DNA of 64,000 nt. Origin: Microbispora rosea subsp. aerata (lineage in GTDB: Bacteria > Actinomycetota > Actinomycetes > Streptosporangiales > Streptosporangiaceae). The notes under the pieces are model-generated. The model saw nothing but the letters and a program-made list of their open reading frames with translations. It did no database searches and was not told where the DNA came from. A program made the position numbers and the translations under genes. The stretch spans positions 1-64,000 of the forward strand of contig NZ_BMPY01000002.1 in assembly GCF_014647835.1 (NCBI RefSeq), in the 5' to 3' direction. Positions 16,055 through 25,668 of this stretch are shown piece after piece. The stretch's first letter is position 1; every line of letters begins with the position of its first letter.

Positions 16055-17163
16055 TCAGGTCGTGCCGGGGCGGGTAGCGGGGAAACCGTGCCTCCGGGCG
16101 GCGACCACCACGGCCAGCACCGGCAGCAGCAGCGCGAGAACGCTCCAAGGGAACGACGCGGGGCGAAGGCCTCCAGGAGGATGCCGCCGGCGGCGCCCCC
16201 GCCGGCCATGAACAAGTTCCAGGTGGTGACCAGCAGGGCCTGTCCCCGGTCGCCGCCGGCGTCGGTGACCGCGGTCTGCAGTGGGGTGGCGACGCCGCCC
16301 CAGCCCAGTCCCGCAGCACCATCGCCAGGTAGACCACCACAGCGCTGTCGGCCAGCACCGTCAGCAGGCCGGCGGCGACGATGAACAGCACGGCGCTGGC
16401 GATGGTCAGGTGGCGCAACCGGCGGTCGACCCAGGCGCCGGTGATGAGGATGCTCGCCATGGAGGCGATGCCGAAGACGAGGAGCACGATGTCGCGCTCG
16501 CTCCCCATGCGGTACTCGTCGAGGAACGTGGCGATGTAGGTGTAGAGGATGTTGTGGGCCAGCACGTAGGCCGCGACCACGAACAGCACCGCCACCACCC
16601 CGGGCAGGCGTAACGCCTGCAGCACCGGCTCCCGGCGTTCCCGCGGCCGGCCGGGGAAGTCCGGCACCGAGATGAAGATCCATCCGAGCAGGACCACCGA
16701 GACCAGCGTGACCAGCCCGAACGTCAGCCGCCAGCCGAACATCTCGCCCAGGAACGCGCCCAGGGGGATGCCCAGGGACAGGGCGAGCGGGCGCCATGGT
16801 GATGGCGATCGCCCGGCCCTGCAGGTGCACGCGGGCCAGCCGGCGGGCGTACCCGACCAGCTCGGCCCAGATCACCGCGGCGGCCACCCCGGCGACCAGC
16901 CGGAACGCCATGGTCAGCGGGTAGCTGGAGGAGACCGCGGTGACCGTGTTGGCGACCGCGAACGCCGCCACCGCCGTAAGCGGCAGCCGTTTACGCGACC
17001 ACGTGGCCGTCAGCGCGGCCCCGGGGATCGCGGAGAGACCGGTGGCGATCGCGTAGATCGTCAGCGACTGCCCCATGGCGGACTCGCCGACCGAGAGGTC
17101 GCGGGCCATCTCGGGCAGCACTCCCGCGGGCAACGCTTCGGTCAGGCCCATGAACGCAGCCAT
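16055..17163 (-). pseudogene. MFS transporter broken by three frameshifts
   Basis: The parts together read as one major facilitator protein of the drug:proton antiporter type. The first frame starts MAAFMGLTEALPAGVLPEMA and runs to RAIAITMAP. Near 16790 the frame changes to LALSLGIPLGAFLGEMFGWR and continues through LRLPGVVAVLFVVAAYVLAH. Near 16305 it returns to the first frame (GWGGVATPLQTAVTDAGG), and near 16145 a third frame gives LALLLPVLAVVVAARR before a stop. Each segment is transmembrane-like in its own frame only. The gene is therefore inactive unless these are sequencing errors. An in-frame TAG lies just before the start. Confidence 0.75.
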
Positions 17164-17310
17164 GCACGGGGCCAGCAGCTAGATTGAGCCGACTCAGGTC
17201 GTGCAGGGCGGCCGGCAGCAGATGCACCGCGTCGCGGTCGGGGAGCGCGTCCGCGCCTTCGACGACGCCCTCGGCAGAGCTTCCACCGGCGTTCCCGCCT
17301 GACGACGTAC

Positions 17311-17400
17311 TGACTCACCGTCCCATCGAGCCAGCCGAACCGGGCAAATCGGGACAGCGACCCCCTGTTCGCTCGCCGAAAATCTGACGTGGGTGAGTCA
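17311..17400. promoter_or_regulatory. Spaced inverted repeat upstream of the ABC exporter
   Basis: TGACTCACC at 17311-17319 recurs inverted as GGTGAGTCA at 17392-17400, about 70 bp before the exporter start. The gap 17164-17470 has no supported gene. A short plus-strand frame ending at 17302 (RVAVGERVRAFDDALGRASTG) could be the tail of a lost gene. The repeat may be a regulator site for the exporter operon, but the 72-bp spacing makes this speculative. Confidence 0.3.
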
Positions 17401-17470
17401 ACTGCTCATATAGCGTGTTCGGCATGATTTCGCCCCTTCCGCAACGCACTCTCCCCAGCGGACCGCGACC

Positions 17471-19204
17471 GTGCTGAGCCGGCTGCTCCGCACGTACCTG
17501 CGGCCCTACAAGTCCGCGCTCCTGGCGGTGGTGCTGTTCCAGTTGGTCGGGACCATCGCCTCGCTATACCTGCCGAGCCTGAACGCCGACATCATCGACC
17601 AGGGCGTCGCCACCGGCGACACCGGATACATCCTGCGCACCGGTGCCTGGATGCTGACCGTTTCTCTCGTGCAGATCGCCTGCTCGATCGCGGCGGTCTA
17701 CTACGGCGCCCGTACGGCGGCGGGGTTCGGCCGGGACGTCCGGTCGGCGGTCTTCCACCGGGTGAGCTCCTTCTCCGCGCGGGAGGTCTCCCACTTCGGG
17801 GCTCCCTCGCTGATCACCCGAAACACCAACGACGTGCAGCAGGTGCAGATGCTCGTGGTGACGACCTGCACGATGCTGGTCGCCGCGCCCATCATGGGCG
17901 TCGGCGGCATCATCATGGCGCTGCGTCAGGACGTCGGGCTGTCGTGGCTGATGCTGGTCTGCGTCCCGGTGCTTTTGATCTCGATCGGGCTGATCGTCTT
18001 CCGCATGGTCCCGCAGTTCCGCGCCATGCAGGCCCGCATCGACGAGGTGAACCGGGTGCTGCGCGAGCAGCTGTCCGGCATCCGCGTGGTGCGGGCCTTC
18101 GTCCGGGAGCGCGAGGAGACCCGCAGGTTCGCCCGGGCCAACGACGACCTGACCGGCACGGCGCTGCGCGTCGGGCGGCTGACCGCGCTCATCTTCCCCA
18201 CCGTGATGCTGATCCTGAACGCCTCCAGCGTCGCCGTGCTGTGGTTCGGCGCCGCCCGGGTGGACGGCGGCGAGATGCAGGTGGGCGCCCTCACCGCGTT
18301 CCTCATGTACCTGATGCAGATCCTCATGTCGGTGATGATGGCCACCTTCATGTCGATCATGATTCCGCGCGCCGCCGTCTGCGCCGAGCGCATCGCCGAG
18401 GTGCTGGACACCGAGTCGTCGGTGCGCCCGCCGGAGCGTCCCGTGCGGCAGGTGAGCCGCCGGGCCGAGCTGGAGCTGCGCGACGTCGAGTTCCGCTATC
18501 CGGGCGCGGCGGCGCCGGTGCTGTCCGGCGTCTCCTTCCGCGTGACGGCGGGGCAGACCACCGCGGTCATCGGCAGCACCGGGTCGGGGAAGACGACCCT
18601 GGTCTCCCTGATCCCCCGGCTGTTCGACGCCACGTCCGGCTCCGTGCTGATCGACGGGGTCGACGTACGCGACCTCGATCCCCGGATGCTCTGGACGCGC
18701 ATCGGCCTGGTGCCGCAGAAGCCGTACCTGTTCAGCGGCACGGTCGCGAGCAACCTGCGGTACGGCAACCCGGACGCCACCGACGAGGAGCTGTGGGAGG
18801 CGCTGGAGGTCGCCCAGGCCCGCGACTTCGTCGAGGCGATGCCCGAGGGCCTGCAGGCGCCGATCTCCCAGGGCGGCACGAACGTGTCCGGCGGGCAGCG
18901 GCAGCGGCTGTCCATCGCCCGCGCGCTGGTCGCCAAGCCGGAGATCTACCTGTTCGACGACTCGTTCTCGGCGCTCGACCTGGCCACCGACGCCCGGCTG
19001 CGCGCCGCGCTGCGCCCGTACACGGCCGACGCCGCCGTGGTGATCGTCGCCCAGCGGGTCTCCACGATCGCCGACGCCGACCAGATCGTCGTCCTGGACG
19101 ACGGCGTCGTCGCCGGCATCGGCACCCATGACGAGCTGCTCGGCTCCTGCCCGACGTACGTCGAGATCGTCGAGTCCCAGCTGACCACGGGGAGTGCGGT
19201 ATGA
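17471..19204 (+). CDS. ABC exporter subunit 1 (membrane domain plus ATPase)
   Basis: This 577-residue half-transporter has six membrane spans (about 1-310) and a nucleotide-binding domain (about 335-577). Walker A is [12 protein letters not shown], the signature is the normal NVSGGQRQR, and Walker B ends [10 protein letters not shown], where the catalytic Glu after the Asp is replaced by Asp. This is the pattern of one half of a heterodimeric exporter with a degenerate ATP site. The partner gene overlaps by four bases (ATGA). The start is GTG. The substrate is unknown; similar pairs export drugs, lipids or peptides. Confidence 0.9.
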   Translation: MLSRLLRTYLRPYKSALLAVVLFQLVGTIASLYLPSLNADIIDQGVATGDTGYILRTGAWMLTVSLVQIACSIAAVYYGARTAAGFGRDVRSAVFHRVSSFSAREVSHFGAPSLITRNTNDVQQVQMLVVTTCTMLVAAPIMGVGGIIMALRQDVGLSWLMLVCVPVLLISIGLIVFRMVPQFRAMQARIDEVNRVLREQLSGIRVVRAFVREREETRRFARANDDLTGTALRVGRLTALIFPTVMLILNASSVAVLWFGAARVDGGEMQVGALTAFLMYLMQILMSVMMATFMSIMIPRAAVCAERIAEVLDTESSVRPPERPVRQVSRRAELELRDVEFRYPGAAAPVLSGVSFRVTAGQTTAVIGSTGSGKTTLVSLIPRLFDATSGSVLIDGVDVRDLDPRMLWTRIGLVPQKPYLFSGTVASNLRYGNPDATDEELWEALEVAQARDFVEAMPEGLQAPISQGGTNVSGGQRQRLSIARALVAKPEIYLFDDSFSALDLATDARLRAALRPYTADAAVVIVAQRVSTIADADQIVVLDDGVVAGIGTHDELLGSCPTYVEIVESQLTTGSAV

Positions 19205-21177
19205 GCGACCGGCCCACGGCACCCGTACGGCCCCGGCCCGGGGGCGGCGGTTTCGGCCCCTTCGGCGGTCAGATGCCGGTGGAGAAGTCGATGAACTTCG
19301 GCCCCTCCGCCCGGCGGCTGGTGCGGCGGCTGAGCCCGGAGCGGCCGAGGATCGTGGCGGTGATCGCGCTCGCCGTGATCAGCGTGGTCTTCTCCGTCGT
19401 CGGGCCGAAGCTGCTCGGCCGCGCGACCGACGTGATCTTCAGCGGTGTCATCGGCGGGCGGCTCCCCGAGGGGATGACCAAGGAAGAGGCCGTGCGGGCG
19501 CTGCGCGCCTCGGGCCACGACGACTTCGCCGACATGGTCGCGGGGATGGACGTCGTCCCCGGTCACGGCATCGACTTCGGCGCGCTCGCCACGGTCCTGG
19601 GCTGGGTCCTGGTGCTCTACCTCGCGGCGTCGCTGTTCATGTGGCTGCAGGGCTACCTGCTCAACGACGTGACGCAGCGCACGGTCTTCCGGCTGCGCGC
19701 GGACGTGGAGGACAAGCTGAACCGGCTGCCGCTGAAGTTCTTCGACGGCCAGCCGCGCGGCGAGCTGCTCAGCCGGGTCACCAACGACATCGACAACGTG
19801 TCCCAGACGCTGCAGCAGACGCTGAGCCAGCTCCTCAGCTCGTTGCTGACCGTGATCGGCGTGGTGGTCATGATGTTCGTGATCTCCCCGCTGCTCGCGG
19901 CGATCGCGCTGGTGACGATCCCGGTCACGATGATCGTCACCGGGCAGATCGCCAAGCGCTCGCAGAAGCAGTTCGTCGCGCAGTGGGCCCACACCGGCAC
20001 GTTGAACGCCCACGTCGAGGAGGCGTTCACCGGTCACGAGCTGGTGAAGGTCTTCGGGCGGGGCCCGGAGGTCGAGGAGGTGTTCCGGCAGCGGAACGAG
20101 GATCTTTACAAGGCGAGCTTCGGCGCCCAGTTCATCTCCGGGATCATCATGCCGGCGATGATGTTCATCGGGAACCTCAACTACGTCGCCATCGCGGTCG
20201 TCGGCGCCGTACGGGTGGCGAGCGGGTCGATGAGCCTGGGCGACGTGCAGGCGTTCATCCAGTATTCCCGGCAGTTCACCCAGCCGCTGACGCAGGTCGC
20301 CTCGATGGCCAACCTGCTGCAGTCGGGGGTGGCCTCCGCCGAGCGGGTCTTCGAGCTGCTCGACGCCGAGGAGCAGGAGCCCGACCCCGCCGACCCGGTG
20401 CGGCCCTCCACCCGGCGGGGGCGCGTCGAGTTCGAGCACGTGTCGTTCCGGTACGACCCGGAAAAGCCCCTCATCGAAGACCTGTCGCTGGTGGCCGAGC
20501 CGGGGCACACGGTCGCGATCGTCGGCCCGACCGGCGCGGGGAAGACCACGCTGGTCAACCTGATCATGCGTTTCTACGAGCTGGACGCGGGCCGCATCAC
20601 GCTCGACGGCGTCGACATCACGGCGATGCGCCGCGAGGACCTGCGCTCCCAGATCGGCATGGTGCTCCAGGACACCTGGCTGTTCGGCGGGACGATCCGC
20701 GACAACATCGCCTACGGCAACCCGCGGGCGACCGAGGAGGAGATCCAGGCGGCGGCGCGGGCGGCGTACGTCGACCGGTTCGTCCGCACCCTGCCGGACG
20801 GGTACGACACGGTGATCGACGAGGAGGGCGGCAACGTCAGCGCGGGCGAGAAGCAGCTGATCACCATCGCCCGGGCCTTCCTCGCCAACCCGTCCCTGCT
20901 CATCCTGGACGAGGCGACCAGCTCGGTCGACACCCGCACCGAGGTCCTGGTGCAGCACGCGATGGCGGCGCTGCGCAGCGACAGGACGAGCTTCGTCATC
21001 GCCCACCGGCTGTCCACCATCCGCGACGCCGACCTCATCTTGGTGATGGAGGCGGGGCGCATCGTCGAGCACGGCACCCACGACGAGCTGCTCGCCGCCC
21101 GGGGCGCCTACCACCGGCTCTACTCGGCCCAGTTCGCCGGCGCGCTGACCGGCGACGACGCCCCCGCGGGAGCGTAG
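19201..21177 (+). CDS. ABC exporter subunit 2 (membrane domain plus ATPase)
   Basis: The 658-residue partner has a longer N-terminus with a proline/glycine-rich lead ([14 protein letters not shown]), six membrane spans interrupted by an extra segment around residues 85-125, and an ATPase domain. Walker A is [14 protein letters not shown] and Walker B is the full [12 protein letters not shown], but the signature is degenerate (NVSAGEKQL). Together with subunit 1, the site built from Walker A/B of subunit 1 and the signature of subunit 2 is degenerate, while the other is canonical. This is the standard asymmetric heterodimer. Its start overlaps the end of the first gene, so the two are made together. 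Confidence 0.9.
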   Translation: MSDRPTAPVRPRPGGGGFGPFGGQMPVEKSMNFGPSARRLVRRLSPERPRIVAVIALAVISVVFSVVGPKLLGRATDVIFSGVIGGRLPEGMTKEEAVRALRASGHDDFADMVAGMDVVPGHGIDFGALATVLGWVLVLYLAASLFMWLQGYLLNDVTQRTVFRLRADVEDKLNRLPLKFFDGQPRGELLSRVTNDIDNVSQTLQQTLSQLLSSLLTVIGVVVMMFVISPLLAAIALVTIPVTMIVTGQIAKRSQKQFVAQWAHTGTLNAHVEEAFTGHELVKVFGRGPEVEEVFRQRNEDLYKASFGAQFISGIIMPAMMFIGNLNYVAIAVVGAVRVASGSMSLGDVQAFIQYSRQFTQPLTQVASMANLLQSGVASAERVFELLDAEEQEPDPADPVRPSTRRGRVEFEHVSFRYDPEKPLIEDLSLVAEPGHTVAIVGPTGAGKTTLVNLIMRFYELDAGRITLDGVDITAMRREDLRSQIGMVLQDTWLFGGTIRDNIAYGNPRATEEEIQAAARAAYVDRFVRTLPDGYDTVIDEEGGNVSAGEKQLITIARAFLANPSLLILDEATSSVDTRTEVLVQHAMAALRSDRTSFVIAHRLSTIRDADLILVMEAGRIVEHGTHDELLAARGAYHRLYSAQFAGALTGDDAPAGA

Positions 21178-21222
21178 CGACCGGTGCCGCGTGATCTCCC
21201 CGGGGTCGCGCGGCACCGCGTC

Positions 21223-21331
21223 ACACCCGGCACGACAGCGCACGCGGCCCCAGCACATGCGGCGCACTCGGCACCGCAGCACACCCGGCGCACCCGGCAC
21301 GACAGCGCACGCGGCGCCCCCGCACATGCGG
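21223..21331. repeat. Two ~40-bp direct repeats between convergent genes
   Basis: The block CACCCGGCACGACAGCGCAC... GCACATGCGGC occurs at about 21223-21262 and again at 21291-21331 with small differences. It fills the gap between the exporter operon and the convergent ndh gene. No T-rich terminator is seen. Confidence 0.7.
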
Positions 21332-21354
21332 CACCACAGCCGCGGCTCACGGGA

Positions 21355-22653
21355 TCACGAGCGCGCGGACAGGGTGAACTCCTTGCGCGGCTCCTCGATG
21401 GCGCCGAGCGAGACGATCTCCCGGGGGAAGAACAGCCCGAGCGTCCAGTCCATAAGAATCCGGGTCTTCTTGTTGAAGGTCGGCATCCGCGTCAGGTGAT
21501 AGGTGCGGTGCATGAACCAGGCGGGGAACCCGCGAAGCTCCCGGCCGTAGACCTGCGCGACCCCCTTGTAGAGCCCGAGGCTCGCCACCGACCCGGCGTA
21601 CTTGTGCCGGTACGGCCGCTGGGCCTGCCCCCGCATCGCCGCCAGCAGGTTGCCGGCCAGCCGCCTGGCCTGCCGTACGGCGTGCTGGGCGTTGGGCGGG
21701 CAGAACTCACCCGGCCGGGTGAGGTCGGGCACGGCGGCGCAGTCGCCCGCGGCGAACGCGAAGTCGGTGCCGTGGACGCGCAGGTATGGATCGACTTTGA
21801 CCCTGCCCCGTTTGTCCAGGGGCAGGTCGCCCGCGGCGACCAGCGGGTTCGGCTTGACGCCCGCCGTCCAGACGAGGGTGTCGGCGTCGAACTCGTCGCC
21901 GTCGCTCAGCACGATGTGGCAGCCCTCCGCGGACTTCAGCAGCGTGTTCATGCGGATCTCGATGCCCCGCTCGCGCAGCTGCTGGGCGGTCCACTTGCCC
22001 ATGTCCGGGCCGACCTCGGGCAGGATGCGGTCGGTGGCCTCCACCAGCACCCAGCGCATGTCCTCGCGGCTGAGCCCGGCGAAGTACTTGAGCGCGCCGG
22101 AGGCCATGTCTTCCAGCTCGGCCAGGGCCTCCACCCCGGCGTAGCCGCCGCCGACGAACACGAAGGTCAGGGCGCGGCGGCGGACCTCCGGGTCGGGCGT
22201 CGACGCCGCGATGTCGAGGCGGCCGAGCACGTGGTTGCGCAGGGCGATGGCCTCTTCGATGGTCTTGAAGCCGATGCCGTGCTCGGCCAGGCCGGGCACC
22301 GGCAGCAGCCGCGAGATCGATCCCGGCGCCATGACCAGGTAGTCGTAGCCGATGGTGAGGTCGGGTCCCTCGTGCGGGGTGAACTCGGCCTTCCGGTCGC
22401 CCAGCCGCACCTGGGTGACCCGCCCGCTGAGGATCTGGCACCTGTTCAGCACCCGCCTGAGGGGGACGACGACGTGCCGCGCCTCGATGTTCCCCGCGGC
22501 CGCCTCCGGGAGGAAGGGCTGATAGGTCATGTAGGAGTCGAGATCCGCGACGGTCACGAGCGCCTCGCCGCGACGGAGCCCGCGCTGCAGGCGGAGTGCC
22601 GTGTACATGCCGACGTATCCGCCGCCGACGATCAGAATCCGTGGGACAGCCAT
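21355..22653 (-). CDS. ndh: Type II NADH dehydrogenase (NDH-2)
   Basis: NDH-2 is a peripheral membrane flavoprotein that passes electrons from NADH to menaquinone without pumping protons. The FAD-binding GGGYVGMYTALRL is at the N-terminus, the NADH-binding FVFVGGGYAGVEALAEL is mid-protein, and the second FAD motif is FAFAAGDCAAVPD. The C-terminus (about 370-432) is amphipathic with WTLGLFFPREIVSLG, fitting membrane attachment. At 432 residues it is full length. The gene is followed 15 bases before its start, on the same strand, by the anti-sigma kinase gene, so they may share a transcript. Confidence 0.88.
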   Translation of the reverse strand: MAVPRILIVGGGYVGMYTALRLQRGLRRGEALVTVADLDSYMTYQPFLPEAAAGNIEARHVVVPLRRVLNRCQILSGRVTQVRLGDRKAEFTPHEGPDLTIGYDYLVMAPGSISRLLPVPGLAEHGIGFKTIEEAIALRNHVLGRLDIAASTPDPEVRRRALTFVFVGGGYAGVEALAELEDMASGALKYFAGLSREDMRWVLVEATDRILPEVGPDMGKWTAQQLRERGIEIRMNTLLKSAEGCHIVLSDGDEFDADTLVWTAGVKPNPLVAAGDLPLDKRGRVKVDPYLRVHGTDFAFAAGDCAAVPDLTRPGEFCPPNAQHAVRQARRLAGNLLAAMRGQAQRPYRHKYAGSVASLGLYKGVAQVYGRELRGFPAWFMHRTYHLTRMPTFNKKTRILMDWTLGLFFPREIVSLGAIEEPRKEFTLSARS

Positions 22654-22668
22654 GGGTGTCCCCTACCC

Positions 22669-23130
22669 CTACTCGAGGAGGAAACGCATCGTCACCGTGG
22701 TCCCCCCGGGGCCGGTGGTGACGTGGAGGTCGTCGCTGAGCAGCCGCGCCACCCACAGCCCCATGCCGCTCGTCGCGTTCTCCGGGGGCGGGTCGTGGCC
22801 CGGCTCGCCCTCGAAACGCCAGTCCCGGCCGTCGTCGTGGACGGCGACCACGAGATCCGGCCCCTCCCGCCGGATGCCCAGCCGCGCCTTGATCGACCCG
22901 TGGGTGACCGCGTTGGTGGCGACCTCGTTGAGCGCGACGAGGAAGTCGCCGACGGCCTCCTCCCGCATGCCGCGCAGCAGCGCCTCAGCGGCGGCGAACT
23001 CCCGCAGATCGGGCAGTTCGGCTAAGGAGAAGGCGCGTTCCCTCGCCGCCCTGGTGACGTGCGCGGGAACGCCGTCGTCTTTCACCCGATATACGCCTCC
23101 CGCCGGAAATCTGATCGTCTCAAGATCCAT
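22669..23130 (-). CDS. Anti-sigma factor serine kinase (RsbW-like ATPase)
   Basis: This 153-residue protein is a GHKL ATPase of the RsbW/SpoIIAB kind, which binds a sigma factor or phosphorylates a STAS antagonist. The N box is EVATNAVTHG, G1 is VHDDGRDW and G2 is ATSGMGLWVARLL. The start ATG at 23130 gives MDLETIRFPAGG; longer upstream frames are shadows of the sigma-gene side. It lies 239 bases downstream of the sigma factor gene on the same strand. With the STAS gene across the divergent promoter, it completes a partner-switching set. Confidence 0.85.
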   Translation of the reverse strand: MDLETIRFPAGGVYRVKDDGVPAHVTRAARERAFSLAELPDLREFAAAEALLRGMREEAVGDFLVALNEVATNAVTHGSIKARLGIRREGPDLVVAVHDDGRDWRFEGEPGHDPPPENATSGMGLWVARLLSDDLHVTTGPGGTTVTMRFLLE

Positions 23131-23369
23131 GGGCCGTGGGCAGGTCGAAGACACCCCGCGACCCCGCGCGGGCGCAGACGTCCTCGCGGGCGTCGTCGCG
23201 TCCTCCCGCCCCGCTCCCGTGGATCTTCCCCGTGGCCGGGACCGGCCGGATGGACGCGCCGCGGGGCGGCCGCGAACCACGCGGAGATCCCGGGCAGGCG
23301 CGGAGCCCGCGCGGGCCGGGCGGCGACGCGGCGCGGCGCCGTACGGCCGGCCGCGGCCGGCGGGGCGAC

Positions 23370-24152
23370 CTACGGGACACCGATCAGCTCCGCCCGGAGC
23401 TGGTCGAGGGTCTTGCGGAGGATCCTCGAGACGTGCATCTGCGATATGCCGAACTCCGCCGCGATCTCGGCCTGGGTCAGGTTGCCGTAGAAACGCAGCA
23501 GGAGGATGTTCTTCTCCCGCTCGGGGAGAACGTCGATCAGGGGCTTCAGCGCCTCGGTGTCCACCAGCGTGTCCAGCGCGTCGTCCGCTTCGGGGATCAC
23601 GTCGCCGAGGGAGGCGGCGTCGCCCGCGGCGCCGATCGGCGCGTCGAGGGAAAGGGTGCTGTACGCCGCGGAGGCGTCCATCGTGAGGAGCATGTCCTCC
23701 TCGGACAGGCCCATCTTCCCGGCGAGCTCGGCCACGGTGGGGAACCGGCCCAGCTCCTGGGTCATGTCGGCCACGTGCCGGTTGAGCTCGGCCCGGCGCT
23801 CCTGGTAGAGGCGGGGCACCCGCACGGCCCAGGTGCGGTCCCGGAAGTGCCGCTTGACCTCCCCCGTCATGGTGACCATGGCGTACCCGCGGAAGCTGTG
23901 GCCGAGGGCGGGGTCGAAGCCGTTGACGGCCTTCATGAGGCCGACGTACGCGGCCTGGAGAAGATCCTCCATCGGCTCGCCGCGGTTGAGGTACCGCCGG
24001 GCGATGTCCCTCGCCATCGGGCGGTGCATTTCGACGATCTTCTCGCGGAGGCGTTCCCGCCGCTCCTCGGGCAGTCCGTCCCGGATCAGCTCGGCCAGGA
24101 GCTCTTCGGCGGTCGGATTGCTGGCGGTCTCCGCACGGACCTCGGCAGCCAT
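23370..24152 (-). CDS. RNA polymerase sigma factor, SigB/SigF/SigG family
   Basis: The 260-residue protein has sigma region 2 (ARRYLNRGEPMEDLLQAAYVGLMKAVNGFD), region 3 (ELGRFPTVAELAGKMGLSEEDML) and region 4 with a helix-turn-helix (LTQAEIAAEFGISQMHVSRILRKTLDQLR). This size and arrangement are typical of stress-response sigma factors controlled by RsbW-like kinases. The start is the ATG at 24152, preceded by GAGGGG nine bases upstream. An ATG at 24221 in frame lacks a good site. It is divergent from the STAS gene, with 188 bases between the starts. Confidence 0.9.
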   Translation of the reverse strand: MAAEVRAETASNPTAEELLAELIRDGLPEERRERLREKIVEMHRPMARDIARRYLNRGEPMEDLLQAAYVGLMKAVNGFDPALGHSFRGYAMVTMTGEVKRHFRDRTWAVRVPRLYQERRAELNRHVADMTQELGRFPTVAELAGKMGLSEEDMLLTMDASAAYSTLSLDAPIGAAGDAASLGDVIPEADDALDTLVDTEALKPLIDVLPEREKNILLLRFYGNLTQAEIAAEFGISQMHVSRILRKTLDQLRAELIGVP

Positions 24153-24340
24153 CTGCGCAGTCCCCTCGTGGGTTTCTCGCGAGGGCGCCGGCGCGCTGGG
24201 GGTCCACCACGCAGAAGGCACGCCTCGCTACAGTCTCGAGACGAGGCCCTCTGCTGGACCTCTTCCTCAGCATATTGCCCAAAATTCGGGAGTATCACCA
24301 TCCCTTCGGCACAGTACTGTTGCCGCAGAGGAGGCGCGAG

Positions 24341-24697
24341 GTGTCTGACAACGGACTGCTGTCCCTGTCGTCCGGCATGGCGGGGGACATCGTGGTGATC
24401 CGCGTGAACGGCGTCCTCGACGCCACGACGCGTGAGCAATTCTCGGACTATCTGGACGCCGCGGCGGACGACCACGGCCCCGACATGATCCTCGACCTGG
24501 GCGGCGTCGCGTTCATGGACTCCCGGGCGCTGGGGCTGATCGTGCACCACTGGCAGCGCTCGACGACGGCCGGCGGCAACTTCGCGCTGGTCTCCGTGCG
24601 GTACCCGAACTCCAAGGTGATGTGGGTGACCGGGCTGTCGGAGCGGCTGCCCCTGTTCGACACCCTCGACGAGGCCCTGGCCGCGTTCGCCGCCTGA
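24341..24697 (+). CDS. Anti-sigma factor antagonist (STAS domain)
   Basis: This 118-residue protein is a single STAS domain. The core VIRVNGVLDATTREQF and the phosphorylation-site region DLGGVAFMDSRALGLI are clear, with Ser in the usual DS position. In partner switching the unphosphorylated form binds the RsbW-like kinase and frees the sigma factor. The GTG start is set by AGGAGG six bases upstream; an in-frame ATG at 24275 has no ribosome site. Divergence from the sigma gene suggests shared control. Confidence 0.88.
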   Translation: MSDNGLLSLSSGMAGDIVVIRVNGVLDATTREQFSDYLDAAADDHGPDMILDLGGVAFMDSRALGLIVHHWQRSTTAGGNFALVSVRYPNSKVMWVTGLSERLPLFDTLDEALAAFAA

Positions 24698-24861
24698 GCC
24701 CGGCCCCTCATCGGCTCACGCCGCGCGTACGCCCGGCCCACGCCGCGCGCGTACGGACACGGTGGTCGCGTGATGCGATGGTTCACACGGGGTTCGCCTC
24801 GGGTCTTGCGCGGAGTCCGTGGAGTACGCGGAAGTACGGCCGGGCGTTCGCGAGGGCCCGC

Positions 24862-25572
24862 TCAGGCCGGGGGCGCGCCGCCGTGCCTGTGCTGATGCTC
24901 GGTGACCAGGAGCCTGGCCAGATCGGCCACCTTCACCTGGTGGCGCTGCGACACGCGCCTGAGCTCCTCGAACGCCTCCTCGGCCGAGCAGCCGCTCTTC
25001 GACATGATGATGCCCTTGGCCTGGTCGATCACCGACCGGCCCGCCAGCGCCTCCTGCATCTGCGCGGCGCCGGTCAGGACGTCGTCGAAGTCCCAGATGT
25101 TGGCCAAGGCCACGGTGACCTGCTCGCGCAGCAGGGCCATGAGCGCGCCCTCCGAGGTGAACACACCGGGGCGCACGCCGTACAGGCCGATGATCACGAC
25201 GGCGCCGTCCACGGCGATCGGCACGACGAGGACCGAGCGCACCCCGTGGCGCACGGCGGTGGCGGCGTAGCGGGACCAGCGCGACTCGCGCATCACGTCG
25301 GGAACGGTCACCGGGCGCCCGGTGGACAGGGCCTCCCGCGACGGCCCCTCGCGCAGGTCGCGCTCCCGGTCGATCAGCACGGTGAGCGCGCTGTGGGAGG
25401 CGGCGAGCAGCACCCGCTCCTCCATCCACAGCTCGGCCGTGCCGCCGGCGCACCCGGGGACGCCGCGCGCCACCGCCTCGGTGATGCCGCGCAGGACGCT
25501 CTCGGCCGACGTGCCCTCCGTCACCCGGCCCAAAGCCGCGAGGTCACGCGCGAGAATGGGTGTCGTCCGCAT
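24862..25572 (-). CDS. GAF-ANTAR domain protein
   Basis: The protein has an N-terminal GAF sensor domain (about 15-165) and a C-terminal ANTAR RNA-binding domain (about 170-230: ALAGRSVIDQAKGIIMSKSGCSAEEAFEELRRVSQ). ANTAR proteins bind paired hairpins in RNA and prevent termination. The GAF domain presumably senses a small molecule or redox signal. At 236 residues it is complete. It is convergent with the STAS gene and divergent from the PP2C-like gene, so it belongs physically to the stress-signalling cluster. Confidence 0.85.
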   Translation of the reverse strand: MRTTPILARDLAALGRVTEGTSAESVLRGITEAVARGVPGCAGGTAELWMEERVLLAASHSALTVLIDRERDLREGPSREALSTGRPVTVPDVMRESRWSRYAATAVRHGVRSVLVVPIAVDGAVVIIGLYGVRPGVFTSEGALMALLREQVTVALANIWDFDDVLTGAAQMQEALAGRSVIDQAKGIIMSKSGCSAEEAFEELRRVSQRHQVKVADLARLLVTEHQHRHGGAPPA

Positions 25573-25668
25573 GGTAGAAAGACCATTCCCATAGTTTTCG
25601 AATTAATCCGGACTGGATCGATTAGACCCGGGGTGTGGCGTACCGTCTACATCGAGAGAGGGGGCCGC

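Noticed and set aside
18946-21327. 793-codon minus-strand frame opposite the ABC exporter
   Set aside because: Asp/Arg/His-rich shadow; Walker motifs and membrane spans are on the plus strand.
24622-25668. N-terminal extension of the PP2C-like gene to 24622
   Set aside because: It runs antisense through the GAF-ANTAR gene and has no domain character; the protein-like sequence begins at 25633-25669.
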